64,000 nucleotides of DNA from Ekhidna lutea. GTDB taxonomy: Bacteria; Bacteroidota; Bacteroidia; Cytophagales; Cyclobacteriaceae. Below are positions 8,022 through 17,338 of the stretch, in pieces; position 1 is the first letter of the stretch; each line of letters begins with the position of its first letter. The translations under genes were made by a program, and so were the position numbers. The stretch covers positions 62,001 to 126,000 of the forward strand of contig NZ_FZPD01000002.1 of assembly GCF_900188325.1 (NCBI RefSeq). Reading direction: 5' to 3'. The notes beneath the pieces were generated by a model. That model saw only the letters and a program-made list of their open reading frames with translations, searched no databases and had not been told where the DNA came from.

Positions 8022-10847
8022 ATGAAACTCACACACATCTTATCACTATTTATTGCAGCAGCTGTATTTAGCTGCAGTGCACCAGGAAGTATGGAGAAAA
8101 AGGAATTTAAGATCGAGTATGAAAAATTTACACTCGATAATGGTCTTGAAGTAGTCTTACATGAAGATCATTCAGATCCTATTGTAGCGGTCGCTACCTT
8201 AATGCATGTAGGATCAAATAGAGAAAAGCCCGGAAGAACTGGCTTTGCTCACTTTTTTGAACACATGTCTTTCAATGATTCGGAAAACGTACCACGGGGA
8301 GCAAACAGAAAATTAATACCGGAGTGGGGTGGAAGTAGAAACGGTGGAACATGGTCTGATGGAACCATTTACTATGAGGTAGTACCAAAAGATGCCTTTG
8401 ATAAAATTTTGTGGATCGATTCAGACCGGTTTGGTTACATGATCAACACGGTTACAGATGATGCACTTGAGGCTGAAAAGCAGGTTGTTAAAAATGAAAA
8501 ACGCCAAAGAGTAGACAATGCTCCTTACGGATATACCGATGAGGTGATTCGTAAGAACCTCTACCCGGAGGGACATCCTTATAGCTGGACAGTGATTGGG
8601 TCACTTCCCGACCTTCAGGCGGCCACATTGGACGATGTAAAGGAATTCTATGAACAATATTATGGAGCTGGAAATGCCACGCTTGTAATTGCCGGAGATA
8701 TTGACCCGGTTGAGACAAAAGAAAAGGTTAAGCAATGGTTTGGTGAAATACGGAAAGGTCCTGAAGTCGAAAAGCCACAGCCAATGCCGGTAACGCTTGA
8801 AAGCACAAAATCATTGTACTTTGAAGATGAGTTCGCGAAGCTTCCTGAATTGAGAATGGTGTACCCAACTGTTGAAGATTACAATGAAGACATGTATGCG
8901 CTTAATGTGCTTGGTCAGCTACTCAGTGGAAGCAAAAAAGCTCCGCTCTATCAAATCATCGTAGAGGAAAGTAAACTCGCACCAAATGTGAGTACTTACC
9001 AATTTTCTAATGAAATGGCCGGGGAGTTTATTTTCAGAGTCAGAGCGAATGCTGGCGTTGATTTGGATAGCGTTAAACTTGCCATAGAGCAGGGACTGGA
9101 TAGGTTTGAGAATAATGGTATAGACGAGAACGATCTAAAGAGAATTAAGGCAGAACTGGAAACCAACCTTTATCAGGGGGTAAGCACCGTATTAAATAAA
9201 GCCTTTCAATTAGTAACCGACAATGAGTTTGGTGGAGATCCAAGCTATATAACTCAAACTGCACTTAAAACCCAGGCGGTTACATCTGATGATGTAATGC
9301 GCGTTTACAACAAATACATTAAGGGGCAGAATTTTGTAATGACAAGCTTTGTCCCAGCCGGACAAAGTGAGTTAATGGTTGATGGAGCAAAAGAAGCAGA
9401 GGTTTATATAGAAGAAATTGTGGCCAATGTAGAATCTGAAAATGTGACACGGGGTGAAGTTGCTGAATATGAAAAAACAGCTACGGAGTTTGATAGGTCT
9501 GAACCGGAATTTGGTGAATTACCGCTTCTGAAGTCTCCGGAAGTGTGGAGCAGCTATTTGGATAATGGCATGCAGGTTTTCGGAATTGAAAACAACGAAC
9601 TTCCACTGGTTTACTTTGACATTACATTAAAAGGTGGTCATTATCATGATTCAATTGACAAATCAGGAGTTGCTTTTTTGCTCTCAGATTTACTTACAGA
9701 GGGGACTCAGACAAAAACGCCTGCCGAATTGGAAGAAGCTATTGGACTTTTAGGTGCTTCCATCAATGTGAATGCAGGTCGTGAGGAGATTACGATTTCG
9801 GCATCTTGCCTGGCTAGAAACTTTGAAGAGACATTTGAGCTTGTCAAAGAAATTATTCTGGAGCCTCGATGGGATGAAAAGGAATATGACAGACTGAAAC
9901 AGTCATTAATTACAAGGCTGAAAGGTAGAGAAGCAAGCCCTACCGCCATTGCTTCTACAGTATTTGATAAACTCATGTATGGAGAAGATCATATTTTGGG
10001 ATACTCCACCCTGGGGACACTAGAGAGCGTAGAAAACATTTCAATGTCTGATTTGAAATCTTATTATGCAGCAAATTTTTCTCCATCAGTAGCCAGCTTT
10101 CATGTTGCGGGAAATGTGAGCCAGGATGAAGTGATGGATCAATTGGATGATTTTAATTGGGCTTCTACTGATGTTCAAATAGCGAGTTATGAAGCTCCTG
10201 AAATAGCAAATGCCGGTAATATATATTTCATTGACTTTCCAGGTGCAAAACAGTCTGTTATTTACATTGGCCAATTAGCAATTTCTGGTGTCAATTCGGA
10301 GTATAATGAAATGACGTACGCAAATGAAAAATTAGGTGGTGGTTCAAGCGGTGAGCTTTTCCAGACCCTTCGAATCGAAAAGGGATATACATATGGTGCC
10401 TATTCATTTGTTAGACAAACCACAGAGAAATCACCATTTGTGGCAACTTCAAGCGTTCGGGCCAACGCCACATTGCCATCGCTAGAGATTATGAAAAGTA
10501 TGATCGCTAATTATGCTGACAACTTCACTGAAGAAGATGTAGAGGTCACAAAAAATAAGGTTTTAAAAGCTAATACCCGTGCTTTTGAGAGTCTTGGCTC
10601 TAAGCTTAACATGCTTCATGAAATAACCAAGTTTGGGAAATCTCCAAAGTATATGGAAAAAGAGCAGGAGGAGCTTACTTCAATGAAGCTAGAAGATTAT
10701 AAAAAGATGATCAATAAATACATGGATGAAAGCCAGATGATATATCTGATAGTAGGGGATGGAGCTACCCAGCTGGAAGAAGTGAAAAAGTTGGGAATGG
10801 GAGATCCTATTTTACTTGATATAAATGGTGATCCTTTGACTCAATAA
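8022..10847 (+). CDS. M16-family (insulinase/pitrilysin) zinc protease, lipoprotein
   Basis: 941 residues, a two-lobed M16 protease. I chose the ATG at 8022 because it yields a lipoprotein signal with Cys at about residue 18; the frame opens further upstream without one. The inverted zinc motif HFFEH is at residues 77-81, and the third ligand Glu159 sits in EKQVVKNEK with the usual ExxxxxxE spacing. The second lobe (from about 510) lacks HxxEH and keeps the R/Y-type C-terminal region (EKGYTYGAYSF), as in normal catalytic/non-catalytic pairs. It is expected to degrade peptides in the periplasm or at the outer membrane. It is a monocistronic gene closed by a strong terminator. Confidence 0.93.
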   Translation: MKLTHILSLFIAAAVFSCSAPGSMEKKEFKIEYEKFTLDNGLEVVLHEDHSDPIVAVATLMHVGSNREKPGRTGFAHFFEHMSFNDSENVPRGANRKLIPEWGGSRNGGTWSDGTIYYEVVPKDAFDKILWIDSDRFGYMINTVTDDALEAEKQVVKNEKRQRVDNAPYGYTDEVIRKNLYPEGHPYSWTVIGSLPDLQAATLDDVKEFYEQYYGAGNATLVIAGDIDPVETKEKVKQWFGEIRKGPEVEKPQPMPVTLESTKSLYFEDEFAKLPELRMVYPTVEDYNEDMYALNVLGQLLSGSKKAPLYQIIVEESKLAPNVSTYQFSNEMAGEFIFRVRANAGVDLDSVKLAIEQGLDRFENNGIDENDLKRIKAELETNLYQGVSTVLNKAFQLVTDNEFGGDPSYITQTALKTQAVTSDDVMRVYNKYIKGQNFVMTSFVPAGQSELMVDGAKEAEVYIEEIVANVESENVTRGEVAEYEKTATEFDRSEPEFGELPLLKSPEVWSSYLDNGMQVFGIENNELPLVYFDITLKGGHYHDSIDKSGVAFLLSDLLTEGTQTKTPAELEEAIGLLGASINVNAGREEITISASCLARNFEETFELVKEIILEPRWDEKEYDRLKQSLITRLKGREASPTAIASTVFDKLMYGEDHILGYSTLGTLESVENISMSDLKSYYAANFSPSVASFHVAGNVSQDEVMDQLDDFNWASTDVQIASYEAPEIANAGNIYFIDFPGAKQSVIYIGQLAISGVNSEYNEMTYANEKLGGGSSGELFQTLRIEKGYTYGAYSFVRQTTEKSPFVATSSVRANATLPSLEIMKSMIANYADNFTEEDVEVTKNKVLKANTRAFESLGSKLNMLHEITKFGKSPKYMEKEQEELTSMKLEDYKKMINKYMDESQMIYLIVGDGATQLEEVKKLGMGDPILLDINGDPLTQ

Positions 10848-10866
10848 GTTGACAGCATAGTAAAAG

Positions 10867-10892
10867 AAAAGCCAGCATTATTGCTGGCTTTT
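10867..10892. terminator. Bidirectional rho-independent terminator
   Basis: Perfect 11-base inverted repeat (AAAAGCCAGCA / TGCTGGCTTTT) with a 4-base loop between the convergent M16 and 10894 genes. A-tracts and T-tracts on both sides make it usable in both directions. Confidence 0.9.
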
Positions 10893-10893
10893 C

Positions 10894-11577
10894 TTATTTA
10901 AACTCTTCAAAAACCTTTATCAGGTTTTCTTCATCATTAAACTTCCCTTTGATTTTGTTTAGGTAATTAGCAAGCTCGGGGTACTTATTTGATTTTAAGA
11001 TTATGCTCTTTTTGTTGACCTTCAGACCAAGAGGTTTGCTATTTTCTTCCACTTTTTTCACATAGTATTCAACATCCCATTTATACTCATCATTGGTGGC
11101 TTTTATTATGCCATTGGATGGTTTACCCCTGTTTACTCTGCAAATATGTTTCTTTAAGAAGATCACTTTATCTGTATCTACCAGCACTTCAAAAAAACCA
11201 AAATACCCTTGTCCAAAAGAACTGCCTAAAAATTTTCTGTCATCAATGTAGAAGTACTTAATCTGTCTTTTGTTGTCAACTAGAAATTGTGTGTCATCAA
11301 TTTTCGCAATTAAATCTTCGGATTCCACATGATATTTTGCTTCGGGTGCCAATAGATTTAATCCATCAACTCGCTCAATTTTCACTTCCTTCCATTCTTC
11401 AAATAGGAAAGGAGTTCCGTCGATATTTTTTTCATTTGGATTAAGGTTATAAGTGATGGTCATAGGAACACCCTGAATCTCATCCATCCGCACATAATTT
11501 CTTTGTGAGAAGCCAGAATTTATGAAGATGAGAAAGGTTAAAACGGTAAGCGCAAAAAGGTGTTTTTTATTATTCAT
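10894..11577 (-). CDS. Exported protein of unknown function
   Basis: 227 residues. I prefer the ATG at 11577 over an upstream start because it gives a clean signal peptide (MNNKKHLFALTVLTFLIF..., ending in FSQ). The mature protein is about 24 kDa, basic, rich in beta-strand and Lys, with no cysteine pair, metal motif or repeat that I recognise. It includes a segment FLVDNKRQIKYFYIDDRKF that suggests a small beta-sandwich or beta-barrel periplasmic protein. It lies downstream of the thioredoxin-fold gene on the same strand (55 bases apart), so the two may be co-transcribed. I do not recognise the family. Confidence 0.6.
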   Translation of the reverse strand: MNNKKHLFALTVLTFLIFINSGFSQRNYVRMDEIQGVPMTITYNLNPNEKNIDGTPFLFEEWKEVKIERVDGLNLLAPEAKYHVESEDLIAKIDDTQFLVDNKRQIKYFYIDDRKFLGSSFGQGYFGFFEVLVDTDKVIFLKKHICRVNRGKPSNGIIKATNDEYKWDVEYYVKKVEENSKPLGLKVNKKSIILKSNKYPELANYLNKIKGKFNDEENLIKVFEEFK

Positions 11578-11632
11578 AATAGGATATTTTGACAGCAATT
11601 CTAAGTTAGTGATTTATTAAGTAAACATCCAA

Positions 11633-12193
11633 TCAATCCATTTCCATTACTCTTTCCACTGCATCTGTGATTTCCTGCATTTTGGTTTTGGTGTATCTAC
11701 CGGAAGTTGCGTAAACAATCTTGCCCTCTGGATCTAATACATAGAAATAGGGCAAATCCTTTCCGTCAAAATTCAGTGCTTCTTTGTATTCCTTTAATGT
11801 GCCCTTATAAAACAAGACGTTAGGCTGTAATCGTTGATCTATTGTCTTTTTTAGCTTATTCATGACCTTCTTATATGCAGGTCGTTTAGCACCGGTAAAC
11901 ATAGGGACAAAGTAGGTGTGAACATCAAATGAGAAGTCGAAAGGACCAGGGTTTGGATTCTTATAAATAAACTGATTATAAACAGGCTCAAACCAGCCTT
12001 TCAAATAATCTTCAGCTTTCTTTGAGTACGCCAGACCGATTAGGCTGTATTTTCCTGAAATATCGGATGGGATATCGACAAATTCATTTGTTAAAGATTC
12101 TGCCTCCATCGTTGGAAATGAATTTCCTACTTGTGCAAAACTCAAACTTGATGTGAAAACAGTGAGGGTTATAAGTGTTAAAATCTTTTTCAT
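11633..12193 (-). CDS. Exported thioredoxin-fold protein lacking CxxC
   Basis: 186 residues with a signal peptide (MKKILTLITLTVFTSSLSFAQ). The body reads like a thioredoxin or ATP10-type fold: a strand with KYSLIGLAYSKKAEDYLKGW after the first helix, and near the end the cis-proline-like element DLPYFYVLDPEGKIVYATSGRYT. The active-site CxxC is absent, replaced in the equivalent place by YSKKAED, so it cannot be a disulfide oxidoreductase. It may be a structural or assembly factor in the periplasm. It is probably the first gene of a two-gene unit with the 10894 gene. Confidence 0.6.
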   Translation of the reverse strand: MKKILTLITLTVFTSSLSFAQVGNSFPTMEAESLTNEFVDIPSDISGKYSLIGLAYSKKAEDYLKGWFEPVYNQFIYKNPNPGPFDFSFDVHTYFVPMFTGAKRPAYKKVMNKLKKTIDQRLQPNVLFYKGTLKEYKEALNFDGKDLPYFYVLDPEGKIVYATSGRYTKTKMQEITDAVERVMEMD

Positions 12194-12302
12194 GGGGTTA
12201 CTTTTTAGTGAAATTACTACACTTAACTCTAACGGGAGAAACAGAATTCTATTAGATTTTACCTAATTTCATCCTTACATATTTTAACCTAAACAACCAC
12301 AC

Positions 12303-14219
12303 ATGCGTCAAATCAGCTACTCACTACTTTTTGTTCTATTTGTTTTTAGTTCCTATGGGCAAGCACACCGAGATGCTTATCGACAGGGATTACAGGCTAT
12401 TAAGTTTGAAAGCTACGAGACAGCAATTGAAAAATTTCAGGAAGCCGTTAAAATCAACCCACAATATGCGGATGCATGGTATTACCTGGGCAAAACGTAT
12501 GACCACCTTAATAGATATGAGGAGACAATTATGGCGTTCAGAAATCTCGAGAGTGTTGATTCTGACTATAATATCTCCATCTATTATGATATTGCCAAGA
12601 GCTATATCGAGTTGGAAAACTTAAGAAGTGCCCGTATTTATATAAAAAGATACCTTGAGAAGGCTTCTAAGGGACCTAAATCTCAGAAACTTATTCACCT
12701 GGCGATGAATCGACTGAATTACATTGATATCAGTCAGGAGTTGAGAGAGATGCCACCCAATACATCAGAGCCGGAACCCATTGCATCTGTGAATAGTGTC
12801 TCAGGAGATTATATGCCTTCTGTAAACCCAACAGGAACAAGGCTATACTTCACTAGTGTGAGACAGGGAGGATTTGATTTTAAAGATGAGAATAGCGCAG
12901 AGCTGGATTTTGGAGAAGATATCTACTTTTCAAAATTGATTGGAGAAGAGTGGAGTACACCTGAGCTATTGCCAAAACCAATCAATTCCATGTCCAATGA
13001 TTTTGGTTCAGCATTTACAGGAGATGGTCAGAATATGGTTTTTGTTCGTTGCGATGAAGATGGCGCGATCGGGAGCTGTGACTTGTATATAACTCAACTG
13101 AATGGAAGCACATGGAGTGTTCCGGTGAATATGGGAAACGTCGTTAATGATAAAGACTGGGATAGTCAGCCTACGATTAACTCTGATGGAAATAGGATCA
13201 TTTTTACTTCACGAAGATCTGGCGGCTATGGTGGCTCTGATCTTTACATGGTAGAAAAAAATCATCTTGGTCTCTGGGGTGTTGCTCAAAATCTGGGAAG
13301 TATTGTAAACACACCATTGACTGAAAATAGTCCGTTTCTGGCTGCAGATGGTAAAACACTATACTTCTCATCAACCGGGCATCCAGGCATGGGTGGAGCG
13401 GATGTTTTCTATACCGTTTTTGAAAATGGTAAATGGTCTACTCCCAAAAATTTAGGAAAGCCAATCAATTCCAAAGGAAACGATACCAACTTTAGTATTT
13501 CTGCTGCGGGTAATGCCTACCTGGCATCATCAAGACTTGATGAGAATAACTTTGATATTTTCAAAGCAGAATTACCGGATGAATTGAAGCCAAAGCCAAC
13601 TATTATTGTTCAGGGTATAGTTTCCAATTCAGAAGACAAAAAGCCGTTGAGTGCTTTGGTTTTGATTGAAGACCTGAATTCAGGAGAACTAATAGCAACA
13701 AACAAAAGCAATACAGAAACAGGAGAATACCTTGTAGTTCTTCCGGCAGGTAGAGACTATAGTGTTTCAGCAAATGCCGAAGGTTTCTTTTTCTACTCAC
13801 AGAGCTTTGAGCTACCAAAGGATACAGCCTATGTAGAAATCACGAATGATATTGCACTTGAACCTATTCGTAAGGGAACCAAGGTGGTACTCAATAATAT
13901 CTTCTTTGAGGTAGGAAAAGCAGAGCTAAAGCCCATTAGTTACGTTGAGCTAAATAAGGCGGTTACATTGATGAAGAACAACAAATCCATGAAGATAGAA
14001 GTAGGGGGACATACAGATAATGTGGGAGCAGATGCCAACAATCTGAGCTTATCCCAAAAAAGAGCTCAGTCAGTGGTAGAGTATATGGTGCTCGCAGGAA
14101 TAGAGCGTGAGCGTTTGATTGCGAAAGGGTACGGAGAAACCGTGCCAATCGCTGATAACAGTACCAAGGAGGGCAGAGCGAAGAACCGTCGGACAGAGTT
14201 TGTGATTGTAGAATTTTAA
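12303..14219 (+). CDS. PorE-like protein: TPR, PD40 propeller, CRD and OmpA domains
   Basis: 638 residues. Domains in order: signal peptide (1-19, ending YGQ); TPR repeats (about 22-130, e.g. AVKINPQYADAWYYLGKTY); a PD40/WD40-like propeller (about 160-430, with repeats of the type PTINSDGNRIIFTSRRSGGYGGSDLY); a carboxypeptidase-regulatory-like domain (about 435-520); and an OmpA peptidoglycan-binding domain (about 530-638, with GGHTDNVGADANN and the Arg in SLSQKRAQ). This is the architecture of PorE, which anchors the type IX secretion machinery to peptidoglycan. True PorE is a lipoprotein, whereas this one has a type I signal, and Bacteroidota carry several paralogues, so PorE-like is as far as I go. 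Confidence 0.82.
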   Translation: MRQISYSLLFVLFVFSSYGQAHRDAYRQGLQAIKFESYETAIEKFQEAVKINPQYADAWYYLGKTYDHLNRYEETIMAFRNLESVDSDYNISIYYDIAKSYIELENLRSARIYIKRYLEKASKGPKSQKLIHLAMNRLNYIDISQELREMPPNTSEPEPIASVNSVSGDYMPSVNPTGTRLYFTSVRQGGFDFKDENSAELDFGEDIYFSKLIGEEWSTPELLPKPINSMSNDFGSAFTGDGQNMVFVRCDEDGAIGSCDLYITQLNGSTWSVPVNMGNVVNDKDWDSQPTINSDGNRIIFTSRRSGGYGGSDLYMVEKNHLGLWGVAQNLGSIVNTPLTENSPFLAADGKTLYFSSTGHPGMGGADVFYTVFENGKWSTPKNLGKPINSKGNDTNFSISAAGNAYLASSRLDENNFDIFKAELPDELKPKPTIIVQGIVSNSEDKKPLSALVLIEDLNSGELIATNKSNTETGEYLVVLPAGRDYSVSANAEGFFFYSQSFELPKDTAYVEITNDIALEPIRKGTKVVLNNIFFEVGKAELKPISYVELNKAVTLMKNNKSMKIEVGGHTDNVGADANNLSLSQKRAQSVVEYMVLAGIERERLIAKGYGETVPIADNSTKEGRAKNRRTEFVIVEF

Positions 14220-14599
14220 TCAGCAAACGGAAACCTAACCTCATGGGCATTGATTTCAATGAAATCATGCTTTTCAAGAAGAGGAGTTAAATCTGGAATC
14301 ACTTCTTCCATGCGTGTGAGGAGTGATTCTTTTTGCTCCAGTCCATAAACAAATATCAGCTTTTCAGGAATCTTCCTACTTACGAATGATTTCACAAAAT
14401 CATCGTCTTTGGTGACAATAATGTATCCTTTATGGATGGTCAGGCTCCTGAGCTGATCATCTTTGACACGTTGCTTTTTGTTGGATTTCATTTCATTGAT
14501 GTGGTATGCATGCAATCCATGCGATCGGAAAATCACTGCTACCTGCGGAGAAATATTTTCGTCAATAATAAATTTCACTTTCAAAAAACACTTTGTCAA
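14216..14599 (-). CDS. DUF5615 PIN-like protein (putative toxin component)
   Basis: About 120 residues. The sequence shows the DUF5615 layout: FIIDENISP at the start (first acidic residue), a KDDQLRSL block in the middle, and the conserved strand IIVTKDDDFVKSF. These acidic residues resemble the metal-binding set of PIN-like nucleases. The start is uncertain: TTG at 14599, TTG at 14584 or GTG at 14578 are all possible; no ATG fits. DUF5615 proteins are usually paired with a DUF433 antitoxin, and none is adjacent here, so this is an orphan. Its stop overlaps the stop of the convergent PorE-like gene by four bases. Confidence 0.75.
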   Translation of the reverse strand: MTKCFLKVKFIIDENISPQVAVIFRSHGLHAYHINEMKSNKKQRVKDDQLRSLTIHKGYIIVTKDDDFVKSFVSRKIPEKLIFVYGLEQKESLLTRMEEVIPDLTPLLEKHDFIEINAHEVRFPFAD

Positions 14600-14642
14600 A
14601 GATGAAGTTACCTAACTAATCCAAATTAAACTTGTCAAGAAT

Positions 14643-16163
14643 ATGGCCTTATTAGGCAATCTCATAAAGACTGGAATAGAGCTAAATCAGAAACTAAGTT
14701 TTGATCTCAAATCAAGTGCTAAACAGCAGGAGGATCAGCTGATCTCCTTACTAAATAAGGCCAAAAGCACAGCTTTTGGCAAGTATTACGACTTCAACAC
14801 TATTCTCAAATCACCGGATCCCATCAAGGAGTATCAATACAAGGTTCCCATTCATAATTACAATCAAATCCATGAGAGGTGGTGGCATCAACAGCAATCA
14901 GTGGAAGATATTACCTGGCCTGGAAAGCCACCATTCTTTGCATTGAGTAGCGGAACAACGGGTAAGTCCAGCAAACGAATCCCCATAACGGATGATTTTC
15001 TTCAGAGTATGCGAGAGGTAGGATCGTCTATGATTAGATCACTTCCTAATTATGACTTTCCTGAAACACTTTTTGAAAGTGAAATGCTGATGCTCAGTAG
15101 TAGTGCCAATCTAAGTAAGAATGAGCAAGGGCATTTGGAAGGGGAGATAAGTGGAATTAACGTAAGTAACTTTCCGGGGTGGTACGATTTTTTTTATCGT
15201 CCCGGTAAGGAAATAGCAAGCATTTCCAATTGGGATGATCGAGTGAAAAGGATCGTAGAGGAAGCTCCGGGTTGGAATATTGGAGCCATTGCCGGAATTC
15301 CTTCCTGGGTACTCTTGATGCTTCAGGAGGTTATCAAAGTCCACAACCTTGAAACAATCCATGACATCTGGCCTAATCTCACAGTATATGCCAGCGGTGG
15401 GGTAGCTTTTGAAACCTACCGAAAAGATTTTGAGAAAATTTGTAAAAAGCCGCTGACCATAATGGACACTTATTTGGCATCTGAAGGCTTCTTCTCTTAT
15501 AGCACAGATCCAAAATCGATGAACATGAGACTCGCGCTTTCTCATGGCTATTTTTACGAGTTTATCCCATTTGATGAGCGGGGAGTTGATGATTTTGGAC
15601 AGGTGATCGATAATCCAATGACCCTAACAATTGATGAGGTAGAAATGGATCAGGATTATGTATTGATCATTAGCACATGTGCCGGGGCATGGAGGTATAT
15701 GATTGGTGATACGATCAAATTTACAAGTCTTGATCCTCCTGAAATTAAAATAAGCGGCCGGACAAAGTTTTTCTTGAATGTAGTGGGATCACAGTTATCT
15801 GAAGAAAAAATGGATGAGGCTATTCTTGCAGTTTCTGATGCGATGGGAATTACCGTAAATGAATACAGTGTTTCTGCTATAAAGGATGAAAAAGGAGCAT
15901 ATGTTCATCAATGGATTGTGGTCTCTGAAAATGAAATTGACGAAAAATCGTTTGCTGAGCAATTAGATGAAGCACTGAAAGATGCTAACAAAAATTACAA
16001 TGTTGCTAGAAATAAGGCTTTAAAAGAAATCAGGGTAAGGGCTATAGGTAAAGATCTGTACCACGAATTTTTAGAGGCGAATAAGAAAAAAGGAGGTCAG
16101 ATTAAAACACCTAAAGTGATGGGAGAAGATAGAATGAAGGAATTTCTTGACTATACCTCATGA
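14643..16163 (+). CDS. GH3 family acyl-adenylating enzyme
   Basis: 506 residues, typical for bacterial GH3-auxin-responsive-promoter-family proteins. Visible motifs are the phosphate-binding FALSSGTTGKSSKRIPIT (about residues 97-115), the YASGGVAFETY block, the second adenylate motif DTYLASEGFFSY, and YMIGDTIKF near the hinge. Plant GH3 enzymes adenylate a carboxylic acid and join it to an amino acid. The bacterial reaction is unknown, but an ATP-dependent acyl-amide or thioester ligation in the cytoplasm is the family expectation. It is a single gene; its 3' end overlaps the opposite-strand HExxH gene by 13 bases. Confidence 0.92.
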   Translation: MALLGNLIKTGIELNQKLSFDLKSSAKQQEDQLISLLNKAKSTAFGKYYDFNTILKSPDPIKEYQYKVPIHNYNQIHERWWHQQQSVEDITWPGKPPFFALSSGTTGKSSKRIPITDDFLQSMREVGSSMIRSLPNYDFPETLFESEMLMLSSSANLSKNEQGHLEGEISGINVSNFPGWYDFFYRPGKEIASISNWDDRVKRIVEEAPGWNIGAIAGIPSWVLLMLQEVIKVHNLETIHDIWPNLTVYASGGVAFETYRKDFEKICKKPLTIMDTYLASEGFFSYSTDPKSMNMRLALSHGYFYEFIPFDERGVDDFGQVIDNPMTLTIDEVEMDQDYVLIISTCAGAWRYMIGDTIKFTSLDPPEIKISGRTKFFLNVVGSQLSEEKMDEAILAVSDAMGITVNEYSVSAIKDEKGAYVHQWIVVSENEIDEKSFAEQLDEALKDANKNYNVARNKALKEIRVRAIGKDLYHEFLEANKKKGGQIKTPKVMGEDRMKEFLDYTS

Positions 16164-16726
16164 GCAACCGGTTGTAGTGGCGACTTATCACTTGCGCACA
16201 TTTCCACCTCTTCAATAGACATGTAGTATTTCCTCATCTGATTTTTATAGCCATCATCGATGAGGTCATGATCAAAAACAAATCGTTTCGTCGCAAGAAT
16301 TTCTTTATGAAATCCAGCTTCGATTGCAATTTCATCTGCTCTATGTTCGACCATCTTTCTAAATCTGTCTGAAACCAGATACTTAATCCCGTACCTGATC
16401 ATACCTAAGGTACTGTGCGGTGCATAGTCAACTACATGGCCCAGCTCATGCGCAAACCATCCTTTCAATACTGCTTCCGGCAATTCGGATACTTTGATGG
16501 ATTCACTATCCCTTACATACCTGGCAAGCTTAATTTTGTATCGATCAGGACCTCCAAATAGCTTGGTGAGATTGATTACAGGTTGAGCCTGCATAGTGGT
16601 CCCCTTTACTTTTCGCTGCTTTAAAATAAGTTTATAGCCGTCTAAGCTATCGTATTGATTTAGCACATTTAGAAAGGTTTTTCTTATATGCTCATGTTCT
16701 ACGTTTTGGAAAACTACTGTTGCCAT
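16151..16726 (-). CDS. Small cytoplasmic HExxH putative metalloprotease
   Basis: 191 residues without a signal peptide. Around residue 92 is GWFAHELGHVVDYAP (HExxH plus Asp), and about 40 residues later EHRADEIAIEAGF, a good gluzincin-type third ligand and helix. Two hydrophobic segments are too weak for clear membrane spans. The fold resembles the minimal zincin core found in M48-like and anti-sigma-linked proteases, but I cannot name a family. It follows no partner on the same strand. A stand-alone soluble metallopeptidase is inferred from motif spacing only. Confidence 0.68.
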   Translation of the reverse strand: MATVVFQNVEHEHIRKTFLNVLNQYDSLDGYKLILKQRKVKGTTMQAQPVINLTKLFGGPDRYKIKLARYVRDSESIKVSELPEAVLKGWFAHELGHVVDYAPHSTLGMIRYGIKYLVSDRFRKMVEHRADEIAIEAGFHKEILATKRFVFDHDLIDDGYKNQMRKYYMSIEEVEMCASDKSPLQPVAHEV

Positions 16727-16765
16727 GTTGGGTCAACAAGCAAATGGCAAATGAGTTTCGAAAAA

Positions 16766-17338
16766 TTAAAAATCTTCCTTGAGTACGGTATAGACCTGAT
16801 CTACCGGTAGGCCAACAACATTATAAAATGAGCCTTTGATCCATTCTACTCCAATCTTGCCAATCCAATCCTGAATACCGTAACTACCGGCCTTATCCAA
16901 TGGAGGCTCAGCTTCTATGAAGTAGTCAATTTCCCCTTCGGTGAGCTCTCTAAACATCACTTCAGTGAGGTTGGAGAAAGAAACCTGCTTTTCACCTTTG
17001 CTGATACAAACCCCGGACATCACCTGATGGATTTTCCCTGATAGTATCTGAAGAATCTTTTTTGCCTCTTCTTTGCTTTTTGGCTTACCCAGAATTTTGT
17101 CAGTAAAAATCACTACTGTATCTGCAGTAATAATGGTGCTATCATCTCCGAATGCTTCTCTATGCGCTTTGTTTTTCTCAATAGCCAGATATTCGGCTAC
17201 TTTATCGGAAGCCAGGTCCTCAGGAAAGGTTTCTTCGAAAGGGATCGTTTTCACTTCAAATTGTAACCCAATCTCTTCTAAGAGTTGCTTTCGTCTAGGG
17301 GAGTTAGAGGCCAGAATTAGGTTATTGAAATGCTTCAT
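16766..17338 (-). CDS. maf: Maf-family nucleotide pyrophosphatase
   Basis: 190 residues starting at ATG 17338 (MKHFNNLILASNSPRRKQLL). An upstream start would only add a non-conserved leader that overlaps the preceding gene. The Maf signature ASNSPRRKQLLEEIG opens the protein; the catalytic/metal region ITADTVVIF and the following GKPKSKEEA are conserved; the C-terminal YGIQDWIGKIGVEWIKGSFYNVVGLP is the second signature. Maf proteins hydrolyse nucleoside triphosphates, including modified ones (dTTP/UTP or m7GTP), to monophosphates. Its start lies inside the end of the upstream DUF1015 gene (17-base overlap), so the two are probably translated together. Confidence 0.93.
   Translation of the reverse strand: MKHFNNLILASNSPRRKQLLEEIGLQFEVKTIPFEETFPEDLASDKVAEYLAIEKNKAHREAFGDDSTIITADTVVIFTDKILGKPKSKEEAKKILQILSGKIHQVMSGVCISKGEKQVSFSNLTEVMFRELTEGEIDYFIEAEPPLDKAGSYGIQDWIGKIGVEWIKGSFYNVVGLPVDQVYTVLKEDF

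Noticed and set aside
9540-10847. A second active site in the M16 protease
   Set aside because: The second lobe lacks the HxxEH motif; the equivalent segment reads SGVAFLLSDLL, as in normal inactive C-terminal lobes.
15111-15545. A 144-residue reverse frame inside the GH3 gene
   Set aside because: Antisense to an intact conserved gene; no coding signs.
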